Source of the DNA: Liolophura sinensis
Lineage: Eukaryota; Mollusca; Polyplacophora; Chitonida; Chitonidae
DNA: 64,000 nucleotides
Assembly (NCBI RefSeq): GCF_032854445.1
Contig: NC_088297.1
Location: forward strand, 22,765,127 to 22,829,126
Direction of reading: 5' to 3'
Both the position numbers and the translations under genes were made by a program. Each line of letters starts with the position of its first letter. The first letter of the stretch is position 1. Under the pieces are notes generated by a model. That model was not told where the DNA came from and ran no database searches. It saw only the letters and a program-made list of their open reading frames with translations. This document shows, in pieces, positions 23,399 to 34,229 of the stretch.

Positions 23399-26300
23399 TT
23401 ACGAAACGGTTGGTTCCGTAGAATTTCCCATCACGCTTTCTTCAAGGCAAGATAGCCGATTAACTTCCGGTACAGGGTCTTGCAGCAAAGCTTCGATGTC
23501 CTCCATAATGTCCATAGGGTTAACCCGGAAGAAAATTCGATCGACTGGAAATCCAGCACGATTTATGAGGAATTTTTCAAAATTCCATCTGACGTCACCA
23601 TTCCTTAGGGGCCTATAGTATATCCCAGGTCCGTCTTGCTTGAAAATATCAGTAGTTGGAGGACAATATCCCTAAAAAGATAAGAAATATACAGATTTAT
23701 TATTCAAATTGTATTTAAAAATATATCATTGTATTTATTTACCATATAAGCAGTGAATAGAAGAAAAAAAATCATAAATACATAATGTAGGTACGTTGGA
23801 TAAGGTGCTGTAAAAAAGTGATATTTTAATTCATTATAACCTAAATTTACCTTAAAGCTCTAACCATCCAGTATTAAAAACGAGAAACAAAAGTTTCCAC
23901 ATGCAACATGCAACAAAGGGGCGAGGCTGCCATGCAACAAAGGGGCGAGGCTGCCATGCAACAAAGGGGCGAGGCTGCCATGCAACAAAGGGGCGAGGCT
24001 GCCATGCAACAAAGGGGCGAGGCTGCCATGCAACAAAGGGGCGAGGCTGCTATGCGAAGTGGGCGAAACTGCATAGACTTCATCCTTTCGCATCGCAACT
24101 TCACAGCACTTGGTATTAATGGAGGCATACTGTAACCCTTATAAACCATCATACTAACTTGTTCAAGTTTAATTCACGAGAGGGGCAATGTCAATATGGC
24201 TTGAAATCGTTTTTTCTCTTCAGTCCGATAAAACGATACGATAAGTTCGCAAAAAACTAGTTTGAACAGATGATCATTCCTGTGTAGTGTTCTTGGAGAC
24301 ACAGGAATGATCATCTGTTCAAACTAGTTATTTGCGAACTTATCGTATCGTTTTATCGGACTGAAGAGCAGCGGATTGCAGTGGGTTTTCTCCCGGGCTC
24401 TCCCCGTTTTTCCTCCGACCATTATGCTGGCCGCCGTCGTGTAAGTGAAATATTCTTCAGTACAGGTGTAAAACATCAGATAAATACAATAAATAAATAA
24501 ATGAAACGAGCTATTTTCAAGCAAAACAAAAATGACGCTGAAGTCACTGATACTGATACCCTCCTGTTTTACTACAGACCACCGTGGAACCTGATGTTGT
24601 AAAACCATTTTACTCGATTGAAGAATGTAAACAAAAAAAATGGAGCTATTTTCTTAGACATTTGTAATGTTCTTTCGTCCGTTATATACTCCATTTTAGT
24701 GTTTTATGTAAGGCCTGAGGGAAGGATTCCCAGTGTAATCGCAAGGCTTGTTGGCTCAGGGATGGGAACTGAACAAAGACTTTGTGTACCCCAGAAATTG
24801 ATTGATTAACAGCCTAAAAACTGCTATCGTGTTTCATGTCGGGAAACGAAAGTGAATTTCACATTACCTTTAGGTAAGTATACAGAGGATGTTCGTTCTT
24901 TCCGTTCACCTCGATCTTTCAAAAAGCGGGAAGTCTGGTACAAAACCGGATCCTGACGTACGTATTTTAAGTTGTTCATGAATTTCTGTCCCGTTAGCGC
25001 CAGGCTCTTGCTGAAATGGAGAAATAAATAAAAATATGTACAACCTTTTTTCTGTTATGTCGCAAAAAAGCAGAAAAAAAAACTCACATCTAAACAATGT
25101 ATTTGGTGACGGAGTTTCGAGTCCAGCAGTCTGTATTGGTAATGAATGTTTATTTTTTATTTATTCGTTTGTAATGGTCAGGGAAGCGCACCATTTAAAA
25201 AATATTACCATTATATGTATACGACAAATCAATTAACAATATAGAGGATACCTATGTTATGCATTTATTAAACTTGAATGGTTTATCCTTGTAGAATCTA
25301 GTAAAATGAGTCATAGTAAAACCTTCAGACTCATGGGTCATTAGGTCATCTCGTGCTACCAGGGTAACACGCATTATGCAAGACGTGACCAACATGTGAT
25401 GTCCAGTAAACACAAAGACGTACATGTGTTGTCCCACATTTGACGTCCCTGTATTTTGATACGTGATGAATAACAACACGTTGACATCAGAGATACGGAA
25501 ACTCGAGACCCTGGGGACTGTCCTTAGAACTTCCAGTTTTGACACTCATGATTGTTAGTGATGATCTGCATTTGCGCAGAACGGCTGGAGAGGTCACTCT
25601 GGTGACATCGCCGTAAACAAACCTGTGGGAATGACCCTTGGCAGATGTAGGCACAGGTGTAGAATTACATTAGAATTAGTATCGCGTATCACAGGGATAA
25701 ACCGCAGATAGTCTTAAGTTCGGAATGGTACACGCCCCCCACCCTTCTTCCCCACCTCAAAACCCACTATTCTGTATGATCACGATACAACAGTATTCCA
25801 AAATAACATTGTACGCAAGTAGGTAAGCCAGCCAGTTTGCAGCCAAAAGGTCTGGGCAGTCCAATTCACTCCACTAACCACACTGATTTGCAATCGTTCA
25901 ATTAAAGTGAAATATTCATTAGTATGGCATTAATTAGGGGGGGGGGGGGGGGGGGCTCCGTGGCTAGCTCGCTAGCGCAGCGTAAGGACCCTGGCTTCCT
26001 CTCCAGTCGTACGTGGGAAGATCTGCCACAACCTGCGGATGGTCGTGGGTTTCCCCCAGGCTCTGTCCGGTTTCCACCCACCATAATGCTGACCGCCGTC
26101 GTACAAGTGTTCTTGAGTACAGCGTAAAACACCAATCAAATAAATAAATAAATAAATATGGTGAGAGGGAAGCATCGACCATTCGCAAGCTGCTGTAAGA
26201 CTTCTCGTAAGACCGGAGATAAAGTGGTAAACATAGAAATACATAGATAGGACACAACATCGCTACGGTTAAGGTTTCGGTTCCAATCTTGAAACAATCT

Positions 26301-27693
26301 GAAGCTTTCAAAAATGCCACGACAATTCCAATTACAATCCAAAACTCTTAACATTCATGAATGGGCAAACTAAACACTTGACGGCGTTTGCCACTGTCTA
26401 ACATAGGGTGCATTGGTATCGTGTTCATTAATGTAAATATTTACTTATGCGTTTGTTTTTCAAAATTTTTGTAAATTTTTGATAAAGTTTTAAAAAAAAA
26501 TTCGGTTAGAAATCCATAACTTAGATGAACATATACATATTTAGGAATTTATCATAATGATGAGCTCTTAGGAAACACTTATTGGCAGTTGTAAAGGTTA
26601 GGTCGATGTGTTTATTGTTCAATGAACAATTTCTCAGATGTTCGTTGCGGAAAGCAGGTTCTTCACTGAATAGACATCACTACCACGTTACCACAGTCTC
26701 ATCTTAAAAACTCTCAATTTCACAAAAAACGGCAAATTTCTAATATCTACGACTGCTATTTATTGCTATGCAATAGTCCAATTGGTAATAAGTACGAACA
26801 ACCAATCAAGTAAATAAGTAAATAAATCAGTACGAACAATGACCCGAGACGACTGGGAACAGGGCGTTTTGGCAGAACACTGCTGGATAGCACATCTCAA
26901 ATCCAAAAAAAAATTGCATAATTTTAATCTATTAAGCTGAAATTACGACTGTGTATGCAAGCTATTCAAACTATCAGAAAAAATATTTAGAAACTTTAAA
27001 TATATGGTAAAAAACTGATCGATTTATAGAAGAAAACTGGTCAGACATTTTTCAAATCATAGTGTAAAACATTCAATATTCACCACCTGGTATACAGTTA
27101 AACTTTTCTTATTTTCACTGTGCGATTGAATTGATGTATCATATTGTATCTAGTGAAACTCGCTTTAGGCGGTGGTCTACACAAACAAAAGAACAACCTC
27201 GAAACTGGGCAGAGTTGTACAGATAATAGTAGTCCACAGTTTGTCGTTGATCCAGTTATTGAGCTGCTGGGTGTTCTAAAATACCGAGTGCTTCCACATG
27301 GTAGAGGGATGTAAATTTCCACAAGAGTCAGCAAAGAATATCGAAGATGGTTAGTATATTTCTGGTAGTATATATATATCCTACCTTGCCAAACAAGTTA
27401 CAAGGGAATCCTAAGATTTCGAACCCCAAATGGGCGTATTTTTCTTTGAGTGCATTCAGTCCGTGGTACTGGTGAGTGGAGCCTCAGAAGCTAGCCACGT
27501 TGATGATCAAAAGAACCTGGCCTCTAAACCTGTTAAGGGAGACCACTTCCTTGTTGTGTACATCGTACAAGGAAAAGTCGTACACGGTCGTGTTGGTCAA
27601 CTCTGTGTGCTCGCAAGCGTTGTGGTATCGGACCCACGCTTTGGCTGTCATCAACCACGCCAACATGGCGAGGCAGACTGCTTTTGGGTCCAT
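23399..27693 (-). CDS. Selenocysteine glutathione peroxidase, secreted type (one frameshift)
   Basis: Reduces H2O2 and organic hydroperoxides with glutathione. Exon 1 (27693-27385) starts [20 protein letters not shown], a signal-peptide-like start, then VYDFSLYDV and NVASF-U-GST. Residue 70 is an in-frame TGA (27486-27484) at the selenocysteine site. It ends GFPCNLFGK before an AAG|GTAGG donor. Exon 2 (25010-24868) gives [14 protein letters not shown] and [12 protein letters not shown]. Exon 3 (23671-23399) gives [24 protein letters not shown] and ends EPTVS-TAA. All junctions are phase 0. The full length would be about 241 residues, close to GPx3. Oddities: exon 2 is 143 nt, with one A apparently missing in GAAAGATCGAG, which breaks the frame before VNGK. 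The catalytic Gln of the PCNQFG motif is Leu (TTG). The Trp-Asn pair is present. Either an assembly error or a recent lesion. Confidence 0.85.
23904..24052 (+). repeat. 24-bp tandem repeat, 6 copies
   Basis: Unit CATGCAACAAAGGGGCGAGGCTGC in six nearly identical copies, within intron 2 of the glutathione peroxidase gene. Near identity implies recent expansion, and the 24-bp period leaves short repetitive frames open on both strands. Confidence 0.95.
24216..24368. repeat. 70-bp near-perfect inverted repeat
   Basis: The left arm (24216-24285, CTCTTCAGTCCGATAAAACG onward) and right arm (24299-24368, ending CGTTTTATCGGACTGAAGAG) are reverse complements with one mismatch by eye, around a 13-base spacer. 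It lies in intron 2 of the glutathione peroxidase gene. The right arm abuts the SINE at 24369. Confidence 0.95.
24369..24503 (+). mobile_element. SINE family A, 3' half
   Basis: Body and tail (CCATTATGCTGGCCGCCGTCGTGTAAGTGAAATATT, AAACATCAGATAAATAC). It starts at the end of the inverted repeat. Confidence 0.8.
25937..26157 (+). mobile_element. SINE family A, near full length with poly-G 5' end
   Basis: A run of about 19 G precedes CTCCGTGGCTAGCTCGCTAGCGCAGCG, the tRNA-like head with a damaged A box. The copy lacks part of the head-body junction, including the B-box region, then continues with the body and the tail CAGCGTAAAACACCAATCAAATAAATAAA. In intron 1 of the glutathione peroxidase gene. 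Confidence 0.85.
26158..27384. other. Glutathione peroxidase intron 1, remaining sequence
   Basis: AT-rich with no exon seen. A family A tail remnant (ACAACCAATCAAGTAAATAAGTAAATAAAT) is at 26797-26828, and a short (TA)n run at about 27370. Confidence 0.5.
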
Positions 27694-28019
27694 GACTGGT
27701 GGGCGCTGCACCAAAGGCTGTGTCCAGTGCCGTACTTCTTGCAGTCCTACACCGTAGCCAGATACTGGGGTTCTGGTGTGTTTGCTAAGCACGAGCTTAT
27801 ATAACCTCCTGTGTCAGGCATCGACGTGTCGAATATCAGCAACCCAGGGGAGATCGGGAAAAGGAGACGGTCACGGTGATGCTGACGTCACAGTATACGG
27901 TGGACTAGACAGGCCAACTAACCGGCTTCATAATAACGGAATGAAAAACTTTAACGTAACCTGTTTATCCATAAAACATCTCTCAAGCATTTATAATAAC
28001 TGTGAGACGCAATCTTAAG

Positions 28020-28360
28020 CAACGTTGCAAGCGATACGATTGAGCAATGTTACCATGGACCGATGCGATTCAGCAATATTGCAGTTGAGCGATGGTGCGA
28101 TGCGATAGAGCAATGCTACACTGGAGCTATTCGATTGAGCGATGCGATTGAGCAATGCTGCATTCGAATGGTGGAGCGATGGAGCAATGAGATTGAGAAT
28201 GTATCCAATGGGGCGATGGATTGACCCAATAGAGCAAAGTTAAAATGGAGCTATGGAAGTGAGTTATGTTGCGATGAAATGGTGGAACTATATAGAGCGA
28301 CAAAGCTATGTGATTGAGTAATGGTACGATGTAGCGATGGAATTATGCAACGTTAAGGCT
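28020..28360. repeat. Degenerate short repeat of GAGCGATG/GAGCAATG words
   Basis: Irregular tandem spread of GCGATTGAGCAATG, GGAGCGATGGAGCAATG and similar 7-15-base words over about 340 bases upstream of the glutathione peroxidase start. Unit borders are blurred. Confidence 0.7.
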
Positions 28361-28977
28361 AAGGTATTTTTGTTGAAACACGAATGGCTCTTTTCGGTTG
28401 TCATAGTTGCGTAAAATTCTGGATTTTTGAAACATCATCGCGCCACGAATACATGAAACTACAATTTGTGATTGTTAGCCACTTGGTGTCATGGTATACG
28501 AAGATTCCATTCAGTCTGGGTTAAAATCAATTACGCTGATCGGACTGGTGTTCTTATTTGTCAAAAGATCTAAACATCAAGAGTTATTATATGAATATAG
28601 TCCGGTACTATCTGGAAAATATTCTTAAACACGTAATAATGATGTAATTCTGCTTCAGTGCCATATTGTTAAGGGTAACATGTAATCTGCCAGAGATGTT
28701 TAAACAATCTAGGCAAGGAACAATTTACAAATCATCAACAATTAATTCGATGTTACTAAGACTGTAAGTAAAACCGTCATTCATAAGGCTTTCACTAAGT
28801 ATTCATTTATGATCATGTGTAGAAGCTATTAGATATAGGAATAAAAAATCTCTGGCATGTTAGTTAGAAAGCTGGGGAAGTTAATAAACCAGTAATCAGT
28901 TCCCATTTGTATTTATTTTGGCCCATGCCCTTTCCCATCTGCTTAGTCTCTCTGTGAGTAGAATTTGTGAATCATTT

Positions 28978-29130
28978 CTTATTTATTCATTTATTTGGTT
29001 GGTGTTTTTACGCCGTACTCTGAATACTTCACTCATACGACAGCGTCCAGCTTTATTGTGGAGGAAACCAGGCAGAGCCCTGGGGAAACCTACGACCATC
29101 CGCAGGTTGCAGGCGAATCATTTTTTTGAG
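28978..29130 (-). mobile_element. SINE family A, 3' half
   Basis: TTTATTCATTTATTTGGTTGG, ACGCCGTACTCTGAATACTTCA, CATACGACAGCGTCCAGC, CCATCCGCAGGTTGC. Diverged. Confidence 0.85.
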
Positions 29131-29523
29131 CAGCCTTACTAAATCAGGTACTCAACAAAAGTCTCTTACACACTCGTTAACAGCGTCCTATAAAGTTCAC
29201 TTTCACAAAGCGAAAGGCGTGTATTCACGAATTCTGTGATGTGGTATAGAAAGATTAGCTTCCACATTTCTTTGCCAGATGTTAAAGAAACGTGTATTAT
29301 ATCACTGTCATGTCTTAGTTTTTTATACTTTGTAATAATGGGTCTTTTTAACTTTTTTTACTTGATTTAAAAGTTTAAATTTCTTTTTGTGGACATTGCG
29401 TGTTATTGCGTAGTATTGGAGGATTTGTAACATCTATAAAATGTGTAGACAAAATCTGTTCCATATTTTCCTTCTGCAAAACCATTTAAATTGAATAAAT
29501 GGCATCTATATGTATATGTATGT

Positions 29524-29695
29524 ATCCTTGGGGTTTAACGTCGTACTTAACTCTTTCTCAGTCATATGACGACGAGGAGTCATTAGGTGTGTATACATAT
29601 TCTGAGTCTTCTTGTGCTCCAAATTGCTGGTGCCACTGAAGTATTAAGGCCGGGCTAGGGTCTTAAGTAAAAGGTCACCACCATTTATCTTCATT
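29524..29695 (-). mobile_element. SINE with family B-type 3' domain
   Basis: GGGGTTTAACGTCGTACTTAAC, TCTCAGTCATATGACGACGAG and the following GTCATTAGGTGTG are the reverse complement of the 3' end of the family B SINEs at 42615 and 48145. The rest of the body differs. Confidence 0.6.
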
Positions 29696-29708
29696 GTCTA
29701 ACGTAGAT

Positions 29709-29752
29709 AGGATTTATTTATTTATTTGATTGGTGTTTTACGCCGTACTTCG
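29709..29752 (-). mobile_element. SINE family A tail fragment
   Basis: TTTATTTATTTATTTGATTGG and GTGTTTTACGCCGTACTTCG, after which similarity stops. Confidence 0.75.
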
Positions 29753-30001
29753 AGCCACGGAAGTCCCAACGTAGGCAGGAAAACTCTCCAAGGCGTTCTC
29801 ACTGAACAACAGGCATTTATTATACAGCACAACATGGGAGTGACCAGACTCTGAGGTCCTCACAGGTCAACCCCCAATCTCTTTTTCCTCCCGCTCTTCT
29901 ACTTGAGAAACAACCATATTTATACTTACAATTGTTTGTTTACTTAACTATTAGTAACAGTTTCTGGTTTCAGGTATTAACTTGTTCTTTAATTACAAAC
30001 A

Positions 30002-30066
30002 CTTTATTTATTTATTTGATTGATGTTTTACGCCGTACTCAAGAATATTTCACTTATACGACGGCT
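30002..30066 (-). mobile_element. SINE family A tail fragment
   Basis: TTTATTTATTTATTTGATTGATG, TTTTACGCCGTACTCAAGAATATTTCAC and TTATACGACGG, then diverges. Confidence 0.8.
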
Positions 30067-30273
30067 GACTGATTAGTCAAATGCACATATGGAAAGTTAA
30101 TCCCCACATTTAATATACTTAACTATACATGTTAACCAGCTGGACAGAGTTGACTGCCCTGTCTATAGCTTGATTTAACTATTCGTATGTCACATGTCTA
30201 TTATAACTATTTCACATGTACATTACACTTGACAAACTACACGTGTGTACCCAGCTTGTCTGTAACTGGTTTA

Positions 30274-30620
30274 CTAGTAGTGTGCATGAATTATTAGGAT
30301 GATCAGTATATAGCTGGTCATAGTATCATCCCGATACCAGACATGACCCATTATGCCAGCTATTGTCGTTAGGTATGGTAATTGTTTGGGCTTAGGGGTG
30401 TACAAATCTTTGTTAGCAGTTGGTAAAAGAATGTAATGTTTCTGTGTAGGAGCGTCAGATAATTTTAACACACGATTTTCTTGTGATAATCGACAGAAGA
30501 CAACATCAGCGACAACAATAAAATTCTCAGCTGTCCTGGGGTCAACGCCTTTGGTCAATGAAAGTTCAAATCCATCTAATCCTGATCCATCTACTGCCTT
30601 AGATGCATGAGGTTGTCCGT
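30274..30620 (-). CDS. Hypothetical exon-like open frame
   Basis: An open minus-strand frame runs from about 30620 (after an upstream TGA at about 30630) to 30274. It reads SDGQPHASKAVDGSG, FELSLTKGVDPRTAENF, VVADVVFCRLSQENRVLKL and LYTPKPKQLPYLTTIAG. Amino-acid use looks like real protein up to about HVWYRDD; the remaining end is hydrophobic and probably intronic. AAAG before the start and a GTATCG after VW are possible splice sites. I recognise no domain, so it may be one exon of an unknown gene or an old retroelement piece. Confidence 0.3.
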
Positions 30621-31619
30621 CGCTTTGTCAGGCTAAGTGCAAGCCACGCCTAAAGGCAACGAGCACTTTGTTGGCGTGACTGGAGATGTTGCTTGTTTAA
30701 CGTCCTTTACCTGCTTTAAACGTTTTTGAGAGAGTTTGGAGAGGCTGTAGGACAGCCGCTAGCCATTGCTCGACAACGGCAACGAGGCTACGTACTGGGC
30801 ACCATTCCAGTTCAGTTCACATCTCGCCTGCAGGCCCGGATGTGCACGTGAGACTCCACTGCACGTCGTACCTTTCAGCCGGTGACGTGAACTCAGACAA
30901 AAATTAAATCGGCATTTCTATGAGTTATCAATCGCAATTTCCATGTAGTATAACTCAAGTCTTATTTATTTTTACCGGTGATACTTCTTTGGAGCTTCTT
31001 TCACCGGCGTAGAGCGAGAGACTGCTCTCGTCACTGCTAATCACAATCCGCTGGTCCGAATGCATGGTGCCTCGTGTCACAGCCGGTATATCGCTCGATT
31101 TGCTTTAAAAATGTATATCTGTGGATTGCGAAAACCGTGCCAATTACTTCACGGGTGCTATCATCTTTCCACGGATGCCCAATTCGTGTCAGACAACCAG
31201 ACAGAAGCGACTTTGTGGCCGGTATGTGAGCGAAAATCATCCAGTCCTAATGCTCCACACGCTTTTCAAGTGTCTAATATAACACCGTTATCTTTCAACA
31301 TATTCGCTATAAAACTACTTTATTTATATGCTTTTCAGGTTTCTAATTAATAGGTGAACACGTAGGGGTAATTATGGAATACGTCATACAATGGCTTCTG
31401 GACGAGGGCAGAGAAGGGTAATGCATGGGTTTGTCAATGCTTTGGTGGGCTTTCAATACCTAATTCCGGCAGCTCTTCACATCACGTCACACAGCCTGGA
31501 TTCGGGCCGACAAGATAGTCAGACAGTCTGACTTTATTGTGTGCTTTTTTTTTCAAAATGGAACTAGTTAGCACCATATTTTGTCTAGGAAACATTTAGT
31601 GTGAAAATTAAGTCTTTGA

Positions 31620-31720
31620 TTCATTTATTTATTTATTTATTTGATTGGTGTTTTTACGCCGTACTTAAGAATATTTCGCTTATACGACGACAAACCAGCA
31701 TTATGGTGGGAGGAAAGCGA
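31620..31720 (-). mobile_element. SINE family A, 3' fragment
   Basis: (TTTA)n, GATTGGTGTTTTTACGCCG, TACTTAAGAATATTTCGC, TTATACGACG, CAGCATTATGGTGGGAGGAAA. Confidence 0.85.
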
Positions 31721-33649
31721 GGAAAGCATGTCTGCTGAAAGAAGACGCAAACCTGATACACACGACGAATTAATATAATCCAAAATGACGAGTGGAAATG
31801 ACCGCAACCTAGTAAGCATATTGTTGTTATAAAGTTAAGCGGGAGGGTAAGTACGGAACAAATTAAATTTTGCAAACTTCGTTGATGGAGATCCGGCCCT
31901 CTATTTACTGATCAATGACCCCAGGTATTGCTAAGGTAGCCTTTTTTTGTTAGAAATTGCGAGATACGGCAGTCGACGCACTGCCTCTGTGAAAATTATG
32001 TGAATATAAATGAAGACACACCTCCAATTCGACTGATGAAATGTTGTAACAATTTGCCAAGGTATTTTTTCGCGATGTTCGCCTAGCACGTATATTATGT
32101 CACTTTTCACGCTTATCAGTATAAACTAGTCCCTGGGATCACGATGTGATTTTAAAACTGAAGTCAAAATTCAATCATTAAATCTGGTATATGCCTTTTC
32201 ATCATTTTAGCTGAAATTTGTCCCACGGTAACTTATCGAAAAGTTATCTCGTCAGCCAATATTTTGACCTTGTTACGTAAGAAATAATTTTAAAGTGTAA
32301 TGAAATTCTGATTTAAGATTGCTTTGTGATCTCGAGGTCAGGTGTCATTCGACAGACCATAACATCTGATTGATTTGAATTGTCTGTCGTAGAGAGGATA
32401 GAGCCTGGACCGAGCTTGAATCTATCATTTGGCGCTGTAATTAAGTAGACACTAAAATACGTGTTATATGTGTATTTTACCTAATTATTGGCCATCGAAT
32501 ACAACAGCTATAATAGGCAGTGCTGTAATTTCCAGAGTATGAAACTTCAACTTAAGGCAACGGAACATCATCTTTCATCTGTGTTGATAAGAAGTAAATG
32601 ACAATTGTACTGATCTGCGAATTGGAGGAAATACGATTCGATCACCTCTGATGCATGACCACAACAGTTAACGTGCACAAACCTGTGTTGAATCTAATAC
32701 TTAAATTCACCGTTATCAGTATATGAATATACGAGTAAGGGATCAACGCATATGCTCGAACTCGCAATGCGAATGTTATAGCTTAATTGTGGCTCACTTA
32801 TAAATGCTTCACGGCACGGTCATGTTTTACCGAGCCGTTGCCCGGGGTAACCATTCCCACCAAAACACACGTTGTTATGCTTTGTTCTTCCCTGTGCGAC
32901 CTTCTCTCTCCCAGAAGGCTCCCATGTGGAGATAGACGCCATTAATCTCCAAACCTGTAAGCAGTATTGTAGTGGTTGGGTATTTGATTTCACCGATTTG
33001 AGTTGCGACTCTGCTTGTATTGTTAATGGAAACATGGCGTCTATTTACACCCGAGGTGTTAGGTATGCCGGGCGAAGATAAGGAAGGCTTCATTCAGACA
33101 CACAGCGTGGTGATATCGCGTGTGTTGTGGGGCGTCAGTGATCATAGTAGAATACCAGTACGCCACATCGTGGAGGTAATCTTGAAGGTAAGCTTATTAA
33201 TAATAACCATAACTTCCCCCAAAGCATATAGTAACGTTTTCCTATTTCACCGATGATGAGCCCCTCCCCCCCACCCCTTCCTTATTTCCATTCTGTGAAT
33301 TCTATATGGCGTGAAACTAACCAGCCACTGGGGATATCAGTGACAGCCCGTGATCATTATCCTGGGAACCATACTGCTAAGTCTCATTTTAGCGCATCTG
33401 AGAAATGCTTACTGGGTGGTTTTCGGGAATTCAAATTAGCATGTATATTGTAGGAATCTTAATGCGAAATTTGTCAGGTACTCACCATTTCAACTCCTGT
33501 TATCCACCAGTAAACCTTTAAATTATGCCTTACATTTTGACTTAAATTTAGACTTGTGAATTCAATAGTTGTCAATTAGATCAGTTAACCTCCATTGCAC
33601 AGTGAAAGTATTCATCTATTTGTTTCCTTGACTTGTGTTTCGTGCTGTA
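31721..33649. other. No recognisable gene
   Basis: Open frames stay below about 80 codons and look like chance. A short C-rich run is at about 33265-33280. No repeats recognised. Confidence 0.5.
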
Positions 33650-33790
33650 AAATATTTCACTTATACGATGGCGGCCAGCATTATATGGTGGGATCGGGTG
33701 GGGTGGGGGAATCGTGCAGGTTGCTGAGAGACCTTCCCACGTACGGCCAAATAGGAAGCCCGCTGGAACTGGATTTGAACCAGTGATTGT
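33650..33790 (-). mobile_element. SINE family A, partial
   Basis: AATATTTCACTTATACGATGG, GCGGCCAGCATTATATGGTGGG, GCAGGTTGCTGAGAGACCTTCCCACGTACGGCC, ACTGGATTTGAACC. Lacks the tail and part of the centre. Confidence 0.8.
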
Positions 33791-33867
33791 AATGTAGACA
33801 ATTATGTACACTGAAGCATCTCTAACGCAGAAACACGTAACTGTCTATACTTGAGCAATGACATTAC

Positions 33868-34143
33868 GGGGGGGCCTCCGTGGCTCAGTTGGTTAGCGCG
33901 CTAGCGCAGCGTAATAACCCCGGAGCATCTCACCAATGCGGTCGCTGTGAGTTCAAGTTCAGTTCTTGCTGACTTCCTCTCCGTCCATACGTGGGAAGGT
34001 CTGCCACCAACCTACGGAAGGTCGTGGTCCCCCCCCCCCCCCACACTGGCTCTGCCCGGTTTTCTCTTACAATAATGTTGGCCGCCGTCGTATAAGTGAA
34101 ATATTCTTGAGTACGGCGTAAAACACCAATCAAAAAAATTAAT
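33868..34143 (+). mobile_element. SINE family A, full-length reference copy
   Basis: Best copy for structure. The 5' end is GGGGGGGCCTCCG, then the A box TGGCTCAGTTGG, then GTTAGCGCGCTAGCGCAGCG, the B-box-like GAGTTCAAGTTC (33950-33962), the body (a C14 run at about 34028-34042), the domain GCCGTCGTATAAGTGAAATATTC, TTGAGTACGGCGTAAAACACC and an A-rich tail. The tRNA-like A and B boxes show this is the transcribed orientation. CAATGACA on both sides may be the target duplication. Confidence 0.92.
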
Positions 34144-34229
34144 CAATGACAGTTTTCTACACTAGAGTGATAACATTACGTGACCATGTACCTACAGTTT
34201 TTCTATACTAGTGGAATTGCAGCAAGCTT

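Noticed and set aside
23901..24135. Small repetitive proteins in the 24-bp repeat (both strands)
   Set aside because: Frame openness comes from the 24-bp period; the region is an intron of the peroxidase gene.
27484..27486. Premature stop in the glutathione peroxidase
   Set aside because: The TGA is at the family's selenocysteine position, with NVAS before and G-T/ST after, and a SECIS candidate follows the gene.
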